From contig JAFRMR010000023.1 in NCBI GenBank assembly GCA_017430535.1, positions 1 to 64,000 on the forward strand: a stretch of DNA of 64,000 nt, written 5' to 3'. The stretch's first letter is position 1; each line of letters opens with the position of its first letter. The notes beneath the pieces were generated by a model. It was not told where the DNA came from and did not search any database. It saw only the letters and a program-made list of their open reading frames with translations. Below, piece after piece: positions 34,631 through 43,881 of the stretch. The stretch is from Clostridia bacterium. Lineage in GTDB: Bacteria > Bacillota > Clostridia > Oscillospirales > Acutalibacteraceae. The position numbers and the translations under genes were made by a program.

Positions 34631-35845
34631 ATGTACGGATTATTGGGAAGACAGCTGTCACATTCTCTTTCCCCGGAAATACACGCCTGCCTTATGGATT
34701 ATGAATACCGTCTGTTCTGCCGTGAGCCGGAAGAACTGGATGCCTTTTTTTCGGATGATTCAATAAGCGCCTTCAATGTTACCATACCTTATAAAATTGA
34801 GGCCTACGGCAGATGTGATGTACTAAGCGATACAGCAAAAAGAACCGGAAGCGTTAATACGGTTGTAAGAAAAGACGGCCGGCTTTTCGGGTACAACACT
34901 GATTATTTTGGTCTTGAGTATGCTTTTGACAGGAACGGAATAAACATTGAAAACAGGAAAGTTCTTATACTCGGAAACGGCGGAGCAAGCAGAACCGTGC
35001 AGACCCTTGTGAAGGACAAAGGCGCACAAACCGTTACCGTACTCAGCAGGCAGAGCACTCCCGGCTATGACCGCATTGCCGATTATTATGACTCGCAAAT
35101 AATCATAAACGCAACCCCTGTGGGCATGTTTCCGGAAAACGGAAACTCGCTTATCGATCTCGCCGGTTTTAAAAACACGGAATTTGTTTTTGACCTTATT
35201 TACAATCCGCTGAGAACAAAGCTGATTTTTGATGCCCGTAAGCTCGGTATTCTCCGGGATAACGGGCTGACTATGCTTGCCGCGCAGGCTTTCCGCTCTG
35301 CGGAGCTTTTCACCGGCAGGAAGCTTGATGAGACCCTGATTGACAGCACCTGCAAAAAGGTTGAAAGGGATATTTCAAACATTGTGCTTACAGGTATGCC
35401 GGGCTGCGGCAAATCAACTGTCGGTTCAGTCCTTTCCGGCTTAACGGGAAATGAACTGTGCGACACGGACACTCTGATTGCAGAAAAAGAAAAGGCGGAA
35501 ATACCCGAAATATTCCGGCTTAAGGGGGAAGAATATTTCAGGCAGACCGAAACAGACATAATCAGAGAGGTCGGGAAAAACGGCAGGCAGGTTATAGCAA
35601 CCGGCGGAGGCGCGGTTTTAAGGGCAGAGAACAGAGAAGCCCTGAAGCAGAACGGAACAGTTATTTACCTCAGACGGGATATTGAAAAGCTTGCCAAGGA
35701 AGGCCGCCCCCTCTCCTCTTCGGATGATAAAGTCAGAAAGCTGTACCTTGAAAGAAAGGATATATACGAAAGCTTTGCGGACTTCATTGTTGATGTGAAT
35801 GACAGCCCCGAGGAAACGGCAAAAACAATATTGAAACTTATATAA
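34631..35845 (+). CDS. aroE-aroK: Fused shikimate dehydrogenase / shikimate kinase
   Basis: A 404-residue natural fusion covering two consecutive-pathway steps. Residues 1 to about 245 are AroE: YGLLGRQLSHSLSPEIH, catalytic Lys in FNVTIPYK (K55), Asp in YNTDYFG (D91), NADP loop GNGGASR (115-121) and INATPVGMFP. Residues about 250-404 are AroK: P-loop GMPGCGKST (255-263), DTDTLIAEKE, ATGGGAVLR and the lid GRPLSS. The start at 34631 is nine bases after AAAGG and gives the canonical AroE N-terminus. Last gene of the operon, followed by a strong terminator. Confidence 0.93.
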   Translation: MYGLLGRQLSHSLSPEIHACLMDYEYRLFCREPEELDAFFSDDSISAFNVTIPYKIEAYGRCDVLSDTAKRTGSVNTVVRKDGRLFGYNTDYFGLEYAFDRNGINIENRKVLILGNGGASRTVQTLVKDKGAQTVTVLSRQSTPGYDRIADYYDSQIIINATPVGMFPENGNSLIDLAGFKNTEFVFDLIYNPLRTKLIFDARKLGILRDNGLTMLAAQAFRSAELFTGRKLDETLIDSTCKKVERDISNIVLTGMPGCGKSTVGSVLSGLTGNELCDTDTLIAEKEKAEIPEIFRLKGEEYFRQTETDIIREVGKNGRQVIATGGGAVLRAENREALKQNGTVIYLRRDIEKLAKEGRPLSSSDDKVRKLYLERKDIYESFADFIVDVNDSPEETAKTILKLI

Positions 35846-35846
35846 A

Positions 35847-35878
35847 TAAAACCGCACGGGTTTAACCCGTGCGGTTTT
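35847..35878 (+). terminator. Terminator of the aromatic operon
   Basis: AAAACCGCACGGG and CCCGTGCGGTTTT form a 13-bp perfect stem with a 5-nt loop. It also can end the convergent lipase transcript. Confidence 0.95.
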
Positions 35879-35890
35879 GCTATGCTGTTT

Positions 35891-37066
35891 TTATCTCATT
35901 GCTTCCACTTCTTTAAGAAGGCCGAATATTTCATCATAAAGCGCAAAGGTATCTTCAACCGGGGCAAAGAGGCCTATGGGCGTGCCGTGATCTCCCTTTC
36001 TGGTTTTCATAACATTCCAGATACCCGGCTTTATTTCGCTGTAATCGAAATCAAAGAAGATATAAGGTTCATCTTTCGGGTGCATGGCTGAGGGTAAATC
36101 CACAAGGCCGTCATTGCAGTAATCCTCAAAGGGCAGATCCTTTGAAGGCCTGAAAAAGTGATTGTAAATCAGCACAAGCTCCGATGTGAAAGCAAGGAAC
36201 GGGAAATCTATATGCCAGGGAATATGTACGCCGCCGGTAAAGTTGCAGGAAACGGAGTTATAGGAATAAGAGAAATAGAAAACATTTGGCGAAATTTCAA
36301 GATAATCGTTAACCCGCTTTGCGCCTTCCGGCTGCAAATCATACTCCACATTATCCTTGTTGGCTCTGAAAACCTTTTTGGCTCTTCTCAAAGGATAGGC
36401 GTCCTTCTTGCCCGGGGTATCGCTCATGCCGTACTGCTCAAGGTGGAAATCAAAAATCGTGCCCTCGGCAGGCGAACGGCCCATTATGCCCATATAATTG
36501 TAAATAACAGCTTTCATCAAAGGCAGCAGTTTGAATTTTTCAACCGCCAGGAACATAGTGGAGCCGTTATGGGGTGAGCAGAGGGTAACAAGGCCCGCAA
36601 TCAAATCCTCGTGGCCGCCGGTAAACAGCGGGGAAATATCGTGAGAGTCCGTTACCTCAATTTCGTGTTTATCACCGTAGGTCAGCAGATGGCATAACAT
36701 ACGGATGGTGTTGCCGCCGAAGCTGTGACCGATAAGATGAATTTTATTTTCGGCATCCCATTTTTCAATAAGAGGTTCGGGATAATAGCGGCCGAAACGC
36801 CTGTGGTTTGCCTGCTCCGAGTGATATTTGCCGTAATCAACAGCCCTGCCCGTAAGCCTTGCGTAAAGCTCACAGGCTCTGTCCCAGGCGGAGGAAGCCG
36901 GGCCTACGGACACGCAGTGAATATCATAGCCCTCTTCGATATAATGCTCCTTTATATTGCAGGTATTTGCTCCCCAGTAAGGCAGATGATTGTTTATACC
37001 CTCTTCATCGCCCCAGCCGAACATACCGTGCACAAGGATTATGGGGTATTTGCATTTATCGCTCAT
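35891..37066 (-). CDS. Staphylococcal/Geobacillus-type (family I.5-like) lipase without signal peptide
   Basis: A 391-residue alpha/beta hydrolase. PIILVHGMFGWGDEEG...LPYWG, SVGPASSAWDRACELYARL, VDYGKYHS and HRRFGRYYPEP closely follow the thermophilic Bacillus/Geobacillus L1-type lipases, including the zinc-lobe region. The nucleophile is the Ser in LIGHSFGGNTIRML, with LFTGGHEDL and TLCSPHNGST following. Those relatives are secreted, whereas this one begins MSDKCKYPI with no signal peptide, so it should act inside the cell. The start has GGAG seven bases upstream. It follows metH by 18 nt. Substrate unknown. Confidence 0.85.
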   Translation of the reverse strand: MSDKCKYPIILVHGMFGWGDEEGINNHLPYWGANTCNIKEHYIEEGYDIHCVSVGPASSAWDRACELYARLTGRAVDYGKYHSEQANHRRFGRYYPEPLIEKWDAENKIHLIGHSFGGNTIRMLCHLLTYGDKHEIEVTDSHDISPLFTGGHEDLIAGLVTLCSPHNGSTMFLAVEKFKLLPLMKAVIYNYMGIMGRSPAEGTIFDFHLEQYGMSDTPGKKDAYPLRRAKKVFRANKDNVEYDLQPEGAKRVNDYLEISPNVFYFSYSYNSVSCNFTGGVHIPWHIDFPFLAFTSELVLIYNHFFRPSKDLPFEDYCNDGLVDLPSAMHPKDEPYIFFDFDYSEIKPGIWNVMKTRKGDHGTPIGLFAPVEDTFALYDEIFGLLKEVEAMR

Positions 37067-37084
37067 TGTATCACTCCTCATATA

Positions 37085-39457
37085 TTAAAGCAGACTTTCG
37101 CAGTATTTGACTGTTTCCATAGCATCGGCGCCGTAAGCATCGGCACCCATTGACCGGGCAAATTCATCCGTAAGAACCGCCCCGCCCACAATCACTTTGC
37201 AGCCGGGTAATTCGCTGTGGAGCAGCTCAACGGTTTCTTTCATTGCGGGCACGGTGGTTGTCATAAGAGCGCTGAGCCCCACGACCCGGGCATTATACTG
37301 CCTTGCGGCATCAAGAATATCATCGGGGCTCACATTTTTGCCGAGGTCAATTACATCATAGCCGTAGTTTTCAAGTATAAGCTTTACGATATTTTTACCG
37401 ATATCGTGAATATCGCCCTTTACGGTTGCGAGAATCACACTGTACTTGTGTTCCTGCGTGTTCCCGGAGCTTGCGGATTTAATTACCTCAAAACTGCTTT
37501 TTGCCGCTTCCGCGCTCATAATAAGCTGGGGCAGGAAGATTTTTTTCTTCTCAAACTGCTCCCCTACTTTATTGAGGGCGGGAATAATAAACTTACCGAT
37601 AATATCAACAGCGGCAGTGTTATCAATTATACCGGCGGTTATTTTTGAGGCGAGCTCAGCTCTGCCGGAAATAATTGCGCTTTCAAGAGAAGGGGCTTCT
37701 TTTTCTGCAGGTTTTACCTGCACATCCTGACCGGCGGAATTGACATAATCAATATACCTCAGGCAGTTTTTATCGGTGCCGTTAAGGGCCGGAAAAGCAA
37801 AGAAGCTGTCAGTCATAACTTTTGACTTCGGGTTTATTATGGCACCGGACAGGCCGTTTTGCAAGGCCATGGTAAGAAATACTGAGTTGATTTTTTCCCT
37901 GGCGGGAAGGCCGAAGGAAATATTTGAAACACCCAGTATGGTTTTGCAGCCCAGCTCTTCGGAAATGATTTTAACCGCATCAAGGGTTACTCTGCCGGAG
38001 GATGAATCTGCGCTTACCGTAAGGCAGAGAGGGTCAAAAACAAGGTTATGCTTTTCGATGCCGTAGCTTTCGGCTTCTGATATTATTCTTTCTGCAATAT
38101 CGGCTCTGCCCCTGGCAGTGGACGGAATGCCGTTTTCATCAAGGGTAAGGGCCACTGCAACTCCGCCGTATTTTTTAATAAGAGGAAAGATACTGTCCAT
38201 TACCTCTTTTTTGCCGTTTACGGAGTTAATCATGGGCTTGCCGTTATAGATACGCATTGCGGCTTCCATAGCTGCGGGATCGGATGTATCTATCTGAAGA
38301 GGCACATCGCATACAGACTGCAGTTTTTCAATAAGGGCAGGGAGTTTTACCTGCTCATCGATTTCCGGCATGCCGCAGTTCACATCAAGAATATCGGCTG
38401 AATTTTCAATCTGCTCAAGGCCTTCGCTCACAAGATAATCTGTATCATCATTGAGCAATGCGGCTTTTACCGCCTTTTTGCCTGTGGGGTTGATTCTTTC
38501 ACCTATTATGACAGGATATTTATTAAAAACAACAGTATGGGTATTGCAGGATACTGCCGTTATATATTTTTTCTCGACAGAATTTTTTGCCCTGCCGGAC
38601 AGCACGCTCTTTACGGCACGGATATAATCCGGATTTGTTCCGCAGCATCCGCCCACTATATCCGCTCCCAGCCCGGCTGCCTGACCGATGTAATCCGCAA
38701 AAAACTCGGGACCGATATTGTAAACCGTTTTGCCGTCAATGAATTCGGGCATACCCGCATTGGGCTTGAAAATAACGGGAACGGAAGAAACGGATTTTAT
38801 TCTTTTGAGAACGCTCAGGAGTTTTTCAGGGCCGAAGGAACAGTTAAGGCCTATGGCATCGGCGCCCATTCCCTCAAGCATTGCGGCCATTGCTTCGGGA
38901 GACGCTCCGGTAAACAGGCTGTCATCTTCACCGTAGGCATTTGTAACAAATACGGGAAGGGAGCAGTTTTCCTTAACCCCCAGCAGTGCTGCTTTGGTTT
39001 CATAAGAATCTGTAAAAGTTTCAAGGGTGATAAGATCCGCGCCGTTTTTCTCGGCGTAACGGGCCATTTCTCCGAAGGCGGCAACCGCCTCTTCAAAATC
39101 CACATCCCCTGCGGGTTTAAGCATTTTACCGGAAGGGCCTATATCAAAAGCCACATATTTCGGCTGAGGTTCAGCGGAAAGCTCCGCCGCTTTTCTTGCA
39201 TTCTCAACAGCAGCCTTTGAAATACTTTCAATTTCATCGGGAGAAAAATTAAACCTGTTCAGACCGAAAGTATTTGTATTGACAATATTGCTGCCTGCAT
39301 CAAAATACATTTTGTGTATTTCGGTAATAACCTCCGGTCGGGTGAGATTCCACTTTTCCGGCTTCTCACCGGGCTGAAGGCCATACCTTTGAAGCATGGT
39401 ACCCATAGCGCCGTCAAGAATAACAATATTACTTTTTATAAAGCTTAACAAATCCAT
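37085..39457 (-). CDS. metH: Cobalamin-dependent methionine synthase, short form
   Basis: A 790-residue MetH. Residues 1 to about 290 are the homocysteine module (ILDGAMGTMLQRYGL; zinc Cys in GLNCSFGPE and GGCCGTNP); about 310-560 the methyltetrahydrofolate module (PVIIGERINPTGKKAVKAAL); about 580-790 the B12 helical cap and Rossmann domain (TVKGDIHDIGKNIVKLIL with the cobalt-ligating His). The AdoMet-binding reactivation domain of about 330 residues is absent, as in several anaerobes, so a separate reactivase would be needed. It sits 11 nt after metF. Confidence 0.94.
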   Translation of the reverse strand: MDLLSFIKSNIVILDGAMGTMLQRYGLQPGEKPEKWNLTRPEVITEIHKMYFDAGSNIVNTNTFGLNRFNFSPDEIESISKAAVENARKAAELSAEPQPKYVAFDIGPSGKMLKPAGDVDFEEAVAAFGEMARYAEKNGADLITLETFTDSYETKAALLGVKENCSLPVFVTNAYGEDDSLFTGASPEAMAAMLEGMGADAIGLNCSFGPEKLLSVLKRIKSVSSVPVIFKPNAGMPEFIDGKTVYNIGPEFFADYIGQAAGLGADIVGGCCGTNPDYIRAVKSVLSGRAKNSVEKKYITAVSCNTHTVVFNKYPVIIGERINPTGKKAVKAALLNDDTDYLVSEGLEQIENSADILDVNCGMPEIDEQVKLPALIEKLQSVCDVPLQIDTSDPAAMEAAMRIYNGKPMINSVNGKKEVMDSIFPLIKKYGGVAVALTLDENGIPSTARGRADIAERIISEAESYGIEKHNLVFDPLCLTVSADSSSGRVTLDAVKIISEELGCKTILGVSNISFGLPAREKINSVFLTMALQNGLSGAIINPKSKVMTDSFFAFPALNGTDKNCLRYIDYVNSAGQDVQVKPAEKEAPSLESAIISGRAELASKITAGIIDNTAAVDIIGKFIIPALNKVGEQFEKKKIFLPQLIMSAEAAKSSFEVIKSASSGNTQEHKYSVILATVKGDIHDIGKNIVKLILENYGYDVIDLGKNVSPDDILDAARQYNARVVGLSALMTTTVPAMKETVELLHSELPGCKVIVGGAVLTDEFARSMGADAYGADAMETVKYCESLL

Positions 39458-39467
39458 TGGTATTTCC

Positions 39468-40337
39468 TCATTTATCGATAATATGGGAAAGGTTGTTCAT
39501 AATACTCTGCGCCACCTCCGGCTTATTCATTGAGTAAATATGAACATTGGTAATGTTATTTGCGTATAAATCTATTACCTGATCTGTTGCGTAGGCGATA
39601 CCCGCCTGCATCATTGCCTGTGGGTTATCGCCGAATTTATCAACAAGGCTTTTGAAGCGCTGAGGCATATGGGAACCGGAAAGCTTTATGGCTCTTTCAA
39701 CCTGGTTTGCGTTTGTTATAGGCATAATACCCGCAACTATGGGAACGGTGATACCCGCCTCCCTTATACGGTAAAGAAAGCTGTAAAGCAGGTTATTATC
39801 AAAAAACATCTGGGTTGTGAAGAAATCACAGCCGGCCTCTGCCTTTTCTTTAAGGTGCTTTATATCCTCATTTCTGTTGGGGCTTTCGGGGTGTACCTCA
39901 GGGTAGCAGGCGCCGCCCACGCAGATTTCGGGGGCAACGGTTTTTATCTCCCTTACAAGGTCTATGGCGTGGGTATAATCCCTGCCCTCGGGGCTGAAAT
40001 TCTCGGGAATATCTCCCCTTAAGGCAAGCACATTCTCAATGCCGCTGCTTTTTATTTTTCCTATCATTTCCTCAATATTACCCTTTGTGGAGGAAATGCA
40101 GGTAAGGTGGGCAAGAGAAGGCACATTGTATTTTTCTTTTATATTTTCCGCAATATCAAGAGTATAGCGGCTTACTCCCCCGCCGGCGCCGTATGTAACG
40201 CTCATAAAGGAGGGTTTCAGGGCCGCGATCTGATTTACGGCGCTTATGACGCTGTCAAAAGATGAGTCGGTTTTGGGAGGAAAAACCTCAAAGGAAAGAT
40301 TCAGTTTTCCGTTATTCAGTATTTCTCTGATTTTCAT
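39468..40337 (-). CDS. metF: Methylenetetrahydrofolate reductase MetF
   Basis: A 289-residue TIM-barrel flavoenzyme reducing methylene-THF to methyl-THF, the donor used by the adjacent MetH. Motifs: LSFEVFPPKTDSSFD, FMSVTYGAGGGVSRYT, LALRGDIPENF and AGCDFFTTQMFFDNNLL. Length is that of the bacterial enzyme. GGAG lies upstream. The 19-nt gap after recG leaves no space for an S-box leader. Confidence 0.95.
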   Translation of the reverse strand: MKIREILNNGKLNLSFEVFPPKTDSSFDSVISAVNQIAALKPSFMSVTYGAGGGVSRYTLDIAENIKEKYNVPSLAHLTCISSTKGNIEEMIGKIKSSGIENVLALRGDIPENFSPEGRDYTHAIDLVREIKTVAPEICVGGACYPEVHPESPNRNEDIKHLKEKAEAGCDFFTTQMFFDNNLLYSFLYRIREAGITVPIVAGIMPITNANQVERAIKLSGSHMPQRFKSLVDKFGDNPQAMMQAGIAYATDQVIDLYANNITNVHIYSMNKPEVAQSIMNNLSHIIDK

Positions 40338-40356
40338 AATATACTCCTGTTTTGCA

Positions 40357-42402
40357 TCAGTTAAGCGTAATCCCTTTTGAAAACATATAATTCACATTTT
40401 TTTTGAGCAAATCATATTCCACGCCTTCAAGCGACGGGTTATTCTTCATAAGGTTTTCGGCAGCTATATGGGTTTCTTTGATAACCTCGGAATCAATGGC
40501 GAGATTTGCGCATCTTAAGGAAGGAAGTCCGTGCTGCCTTGAGCCGAAAATATCCCCCGGCCCTCTGAGGCGGTAATCTTCATCCGCAATTTTGAAGCCA
40601 TCTGAATTCTTAACGATTATATTAAGCCGTTCGTTTGTCTGGGGATTGGTATCGGCAGACACAAGAATACAGGTGGATTTATATTTACCTCTGCCTACAC
40701 GGCCCCTGAGCTGATGAAGCTGGGCGAGGCCGAACCTTTCGGCATTCTCTATTACGATAATAACAGCATTGGGCACATCAACGCCCACCTCAACAACGGT
40801 GGTGGATATGAGCAGGTCAATATCTCCTGCGGCAAAAGAATCCATAACGCTCTTTTTCTCGGCCGGTTTCATACTGCCGTAAAGGAGCCCCAGACGGAAA
40901 CCCTTGAAAAAGCCGTCGGAAAGTTCTTCAAAAAGCTTTTTGGAAGCTACGGTATCGGAATACTCCTCCGATTCATCTTCAACCAAAGGACAGATTATAT
41001 AGCCCTGCCTGCCTTCCACAAGGTGCTTTTTAACATAACCGTAAGCCCTTTCCCTGATACTGTCCGGTATAAGATAGGTTTCGGTTTTTACCCTGCCTGC
41101 AGGCATTTCATCCAGCAGGCTTAAATCAAGATCGCCGTAAACCAGAAATGACAGGGTTCTGGGTATGGGAGTTGCGGACATAATGAGAATATGAGGATTG
41201 TTGCCTTTTGAGTTAAGCAAAAAACGCTGATTAACGCCGAACCTGTGCTGCTCATCCGTTACCGTGAGCCCCAGATTGCTGAACTCAACATCCTTCTGAA
41301 TAAGAGCGTGGGTACCGATAAGGAAATCAATTTCGCCGTTTTTCAGCTTTTCTTTAATTGCTTTTTTCTCTTTGGCAGACGTTGAGCCGATAAGCAGCGC
41401 AGTATTTATGCCGCTGCCGCTGAAAAGCCCGGAAAAGGTTTTGAAATGCTGCTGGGCAAGAACTTCCGTGGGCGCCATAAGGGCTGCCTGAAAGCCGTTT
41501 TTCACACAGTTATAAACGGCGGCGGCGCTGACCACGGTTTTACCGGAGCCCACATCCCCCTGAATAAGTCTGTTCATGGGAACGCCGCAGGACATATCCC
41601 GGCGGCAGTCATCCATACACCTTACCTGGGCGTTTGTAAGCTTATAGGGAAGGCCCGAAACAAACTCCCCGGTATAATCGGTGCGGATTACATTTGAGGT
41701 CATTTTTCTGTGCTTTGTTTTAAGGCGCATAAGACCGACCTGCAAAACAAAAAGCTCCTCAAAAACAAATCTTCTTCTCGCTTCATTGAGCAGATCGGAG
41801 CTCCGGGGAAAATGTATATTCTTAACCGCCTCTTCAAAAGACATAAGGCAGTAGGCATTCCTTACGGATTCCGGAATACAGTCGGGGAAATCATTGCAGC
41901 TCTCTATGGCCGCTTTGACTGTTTTTTCTATCTGATGGCTGTTGAGGCCCGCCACCTGAGCGTAAACCGGCTTAAGGGGGCTTAATTCGGTAAGCTCCGC
42001 TTTGACAAAAACAGGGTTGGTCATTGACCTGAACGAACGACCGAAGGTGGTGACTTTGCCGAAAAAAACATACTCGGTTCCGTTTTCAAGGGCGGAGGCG
42101 GCGTATTTATTATTGAAAAACGATATATCCATAACGCTTTCGCCGTCGGTTGCATCCAGCTTATAAACGGTGAGATTATTGCGGATATAGTTTTTGCGCA
42201 CCGCCGAGCCCACATAGGCCTTTACGCACACATTGACATCAGTGGGGGCATCTTTTATGGAATAAATACGGCTCCAGTCCTCATAGTCTCTCGGGAAAAA
42301 GGTAAGCAAATCATAGACGGTGGAAATCCCCATCTTTTTAAACAAATCGGCTCTTTTATATCCTACCCCTTTGAGTTCCGATACCCCGCTGTACAAATTC
42401 AT
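40357..42402 (-). CDS. recG: ATP-dependent DNA helicase RecG
   Basis: A 681-residue superfamily 2 branch-migrating helicase that remodels stalled forks and Holliday junctions. The N-terminal wedge (OB fold, about 50-150) precedes Walker A LIQGDVGSGKTVVSA, the DEQH-type box TVTDEQHRFGV, motif III MSATPIPRTL and the C-terminal VVEVGVDVPNA and LHQLRGRVGRG motifs. Length is normal. Its ATG overlaps the preceding lipoprotein stop (TGATG). Confidence 0.97.
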   Translation of the reverse strand: MNLYSGVSELKGVGYKRADLFKKMGISTVYDLLTFFPRDYEDWSRIYSIKDAPTDVNVCVKAYVGSAVRKNYIRNNLTVYKLDATDGESVMDISFFNNKYAASALENGTEYVFFGKVTTFGRSFRSMTNPVFVKAELTELSPLKPVYAQVAGLNSHQIEKTVKAAIESCNDFPDCIPESVRNAYCLMSFEEAVKNIHFPRSSDLLNEARRRFVFEELFVLQVGLMRLKTKHRKMTSNVIRTDYTGEFVSGLPYKLTNAQVRCMDDCRRDMSCGVPMNRLIQGDVGSGKTVVSAAAVYNCVKNGFQAALMAPTEVLAQQHFKTFSGLFSGSGINTALLIGSTSAKEKKAIKEKLKNGEIDFLIGTHALIQKDVEFSNLGLTVTDEQHRFGVNQRFLLNSKGNNPHILIMSATPIPRTLSFLVYGDLDLSLLDEMPAGRVKTETYLIPDSIRERAYGYVKKHLVEGRQGYIICPLVEDESEEYSDTVASKKLFEELSDGFFKGFRLGLLYGSMKPAEKKSVMDSFAAGDIDLLISTTVVEVGVDVPNAVIIVIENAERFGLAQLHQLRGRVGRGKYKSTCILVSADTNPQTNERLNIIVKNSDGFKIADEDYRLRGPGDIFGSRQHGLPSLRCANLAIDSEVIKETHIAAENLMKNNPSLEGVEYDLLKKNVNYMFSKGITLN

Positions 42403-43880
42403 CAGTTAATGCTCCAACTTTCTATATCATAAAAAACATCATTTTCACTGCAGTTAAAATCAACATTCATTGAATTGGTGTAAAATGCCACGGCGTTCCT
42501 GTAGCAGAGCGGAACAAAAGGCATTTCGCTGTTGAAAGTATTCAGAAAATCCATTATTTCACACTCGCCGGAAGTGAAACTGAGATACTTCTCTCCGCTT
42601 TCTGAGCCGGCGGCGAAACCTTTTGATGCTTTGCCTGTGAACAGGGGCTCAAGGTTCATATTCTCCTGAAGTTTAACCTCGCCTATATATAAATCATAGT
42701 GACCGTCCCTGAGTTCATCGGCAAAATATTCTGCCTCAACGCCGTACAGATTAACAAGGAAGCCCGCTTTCTGAAGGCGGTCCCGGATAATTTTGGCAGT
42801 TTCCTCCTTAAATCCGTTTTCCGCATTATACATAAGAACAAGCACGCGGCTCTTAAGGTCAATGCCGGATTCCTCGATGAGCTCCTCCGCCTTTTCTATG
42901 GTACTGCTCTGAGAGGAGGCAAGTGATTTAAGAGCATACCAGGAGGGGTTGAAGGGAAGCTCTGCCGGAACAGCGTGGCTGCTGAAGCCGCTGCTGCAGA
43001 TTCTGTCCCTGTCAAGAGCGTAAGATACGGCTCTTCTTATCCCGGGGTTTTCAAAGAAGGGACAATCCGGATTAAAGCCCATATAAACAATATTGTTAAG
43101 ATTGATATTGCAGTATTTTGCGTTGATCCTGCTGAACTTTCCGTCGCTTAAATCCGAATAGAAAAATGCGGTGTTGCCTATTACAAGGCTGCTTTCGGCA
43201 GATTCGCTGTCATGTATGGGCTCAAGGAATATTTTTTTGATAACCGGGTTGAAGCCGGTTCTTTTGGTATTTACAAGCAGATAGCTTTTTTCGCCGTCTT
43301 TATAAAGCTGATACCTGCCGGAGCCCACAGGGTCGGCATCCTCAACGGCCGTATCCTTTTTGATAATCGGGAAATACAGGCAGGAGGCGGCATAAGGATC
43401 AGGCTTTTCAAGCACAAACATTACCATATCATCGGAGGATATTGTAATATTCACAATATTATCAAGGATTGCGGAAAAGTTATCCGAGTTTTTTGCGGTA
43501 TTGAATGAATACTCGATATCGGATGATGTGATTTTGCTTCCGTCGGAAAAAACTGCATCCTTTATGGTTACATTAACGGTTCTTCCGCCCACTATAACAG
43601 ACTCCGCAATAACCTTCTGAGGCTCAAAATTACCGTCAAGAGTAAAAAGCCCGTCATAGAGGAGCTTTGAAATCTGCATATTTATTTTGGTTTTGCACTC
43701 AAAGGGATTGAGTGAATCGGTTTTTGAATAAGCAAGCTTCAGGTTGCCGTTATTCAGCACCGTATTATAACCTGAATTTACCTGAGTGGTGTTTTCCGGG
43801 TTTTCCGGATTCTGCCTGCTGCAGGCGCAGACCGTAAGCATCAATACGGTACATAAAATAAGAGACAGTAATTTTTTCAT
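42402..43880 (-). CDS. Extracellular solute-binding lipoprotein, family 5 (peptide/nickel type)
   Basis: A 492-residue ABC-transporter binding protein. The signal peptide MKKLLSLILCTVLMLTVCAC ends in a lipobox, so the mature protein is membrane-anchored outside the cell. Family 5 features are the YDGLFTLDGNFEPQ early region, SSDIEYSFNTAK, the DPVGSGRYQLYKDG segment and RRAVSYALDRDRI. No permease or ATPase genes lie beside it, so it is an orphan that may serve a transporter elsewhere. It starts one base after the tcdA stop and overlaps recG. Confidence 0.85.
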   Translation of the reverse strand: MKKLLSLILCTVLMLTVCACSRQNPENPENTTQVNSGYNTVLNNGNLKLAYSKTDSLNPFECKTKINMQISKLLYDGLFTLDGNFEPQKVIAESVIVGGRTVNVTIKDAVFSDGSKITSSDIEYSFNTAKNSDNFSAILDNIVNITISSDDMVMFVLEKPDPYAASCLYFPIIKKDTAVEDADPVGSGRYQLYKDGEKSYLLVNTKRTGFNPVIKKIFLEPIHDSESAESSLVIGNTAFFYSDLSDGKFSRINAKYCNINLNNIVYMGFNPDCPFFENPGIRRAVSYALDRDRICSSGFSSHAVPAELPFNPSWYALKSLASSQSSTIEKAEELIEESGIDLKSRVLVLMYNAENGFKEETAKIIRDRLQKAGFLVNLYGVEAEYFADELRDGHYDLYIGEVKLQENMNLEPLFTGKASKGFAAGSESGEKYLSFTSGECEIMDFLNTFNSEMPFVPLCYRNAVAFYTNSMNVDFNCSENDVFYDIESWSIN

Positions 43881-43881
43881 A

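Noticed and set aside
40338..40356. SAM (S-box) riboswitch ahead of metF
   Set aside because: Only 19 nt separate recG and metF.
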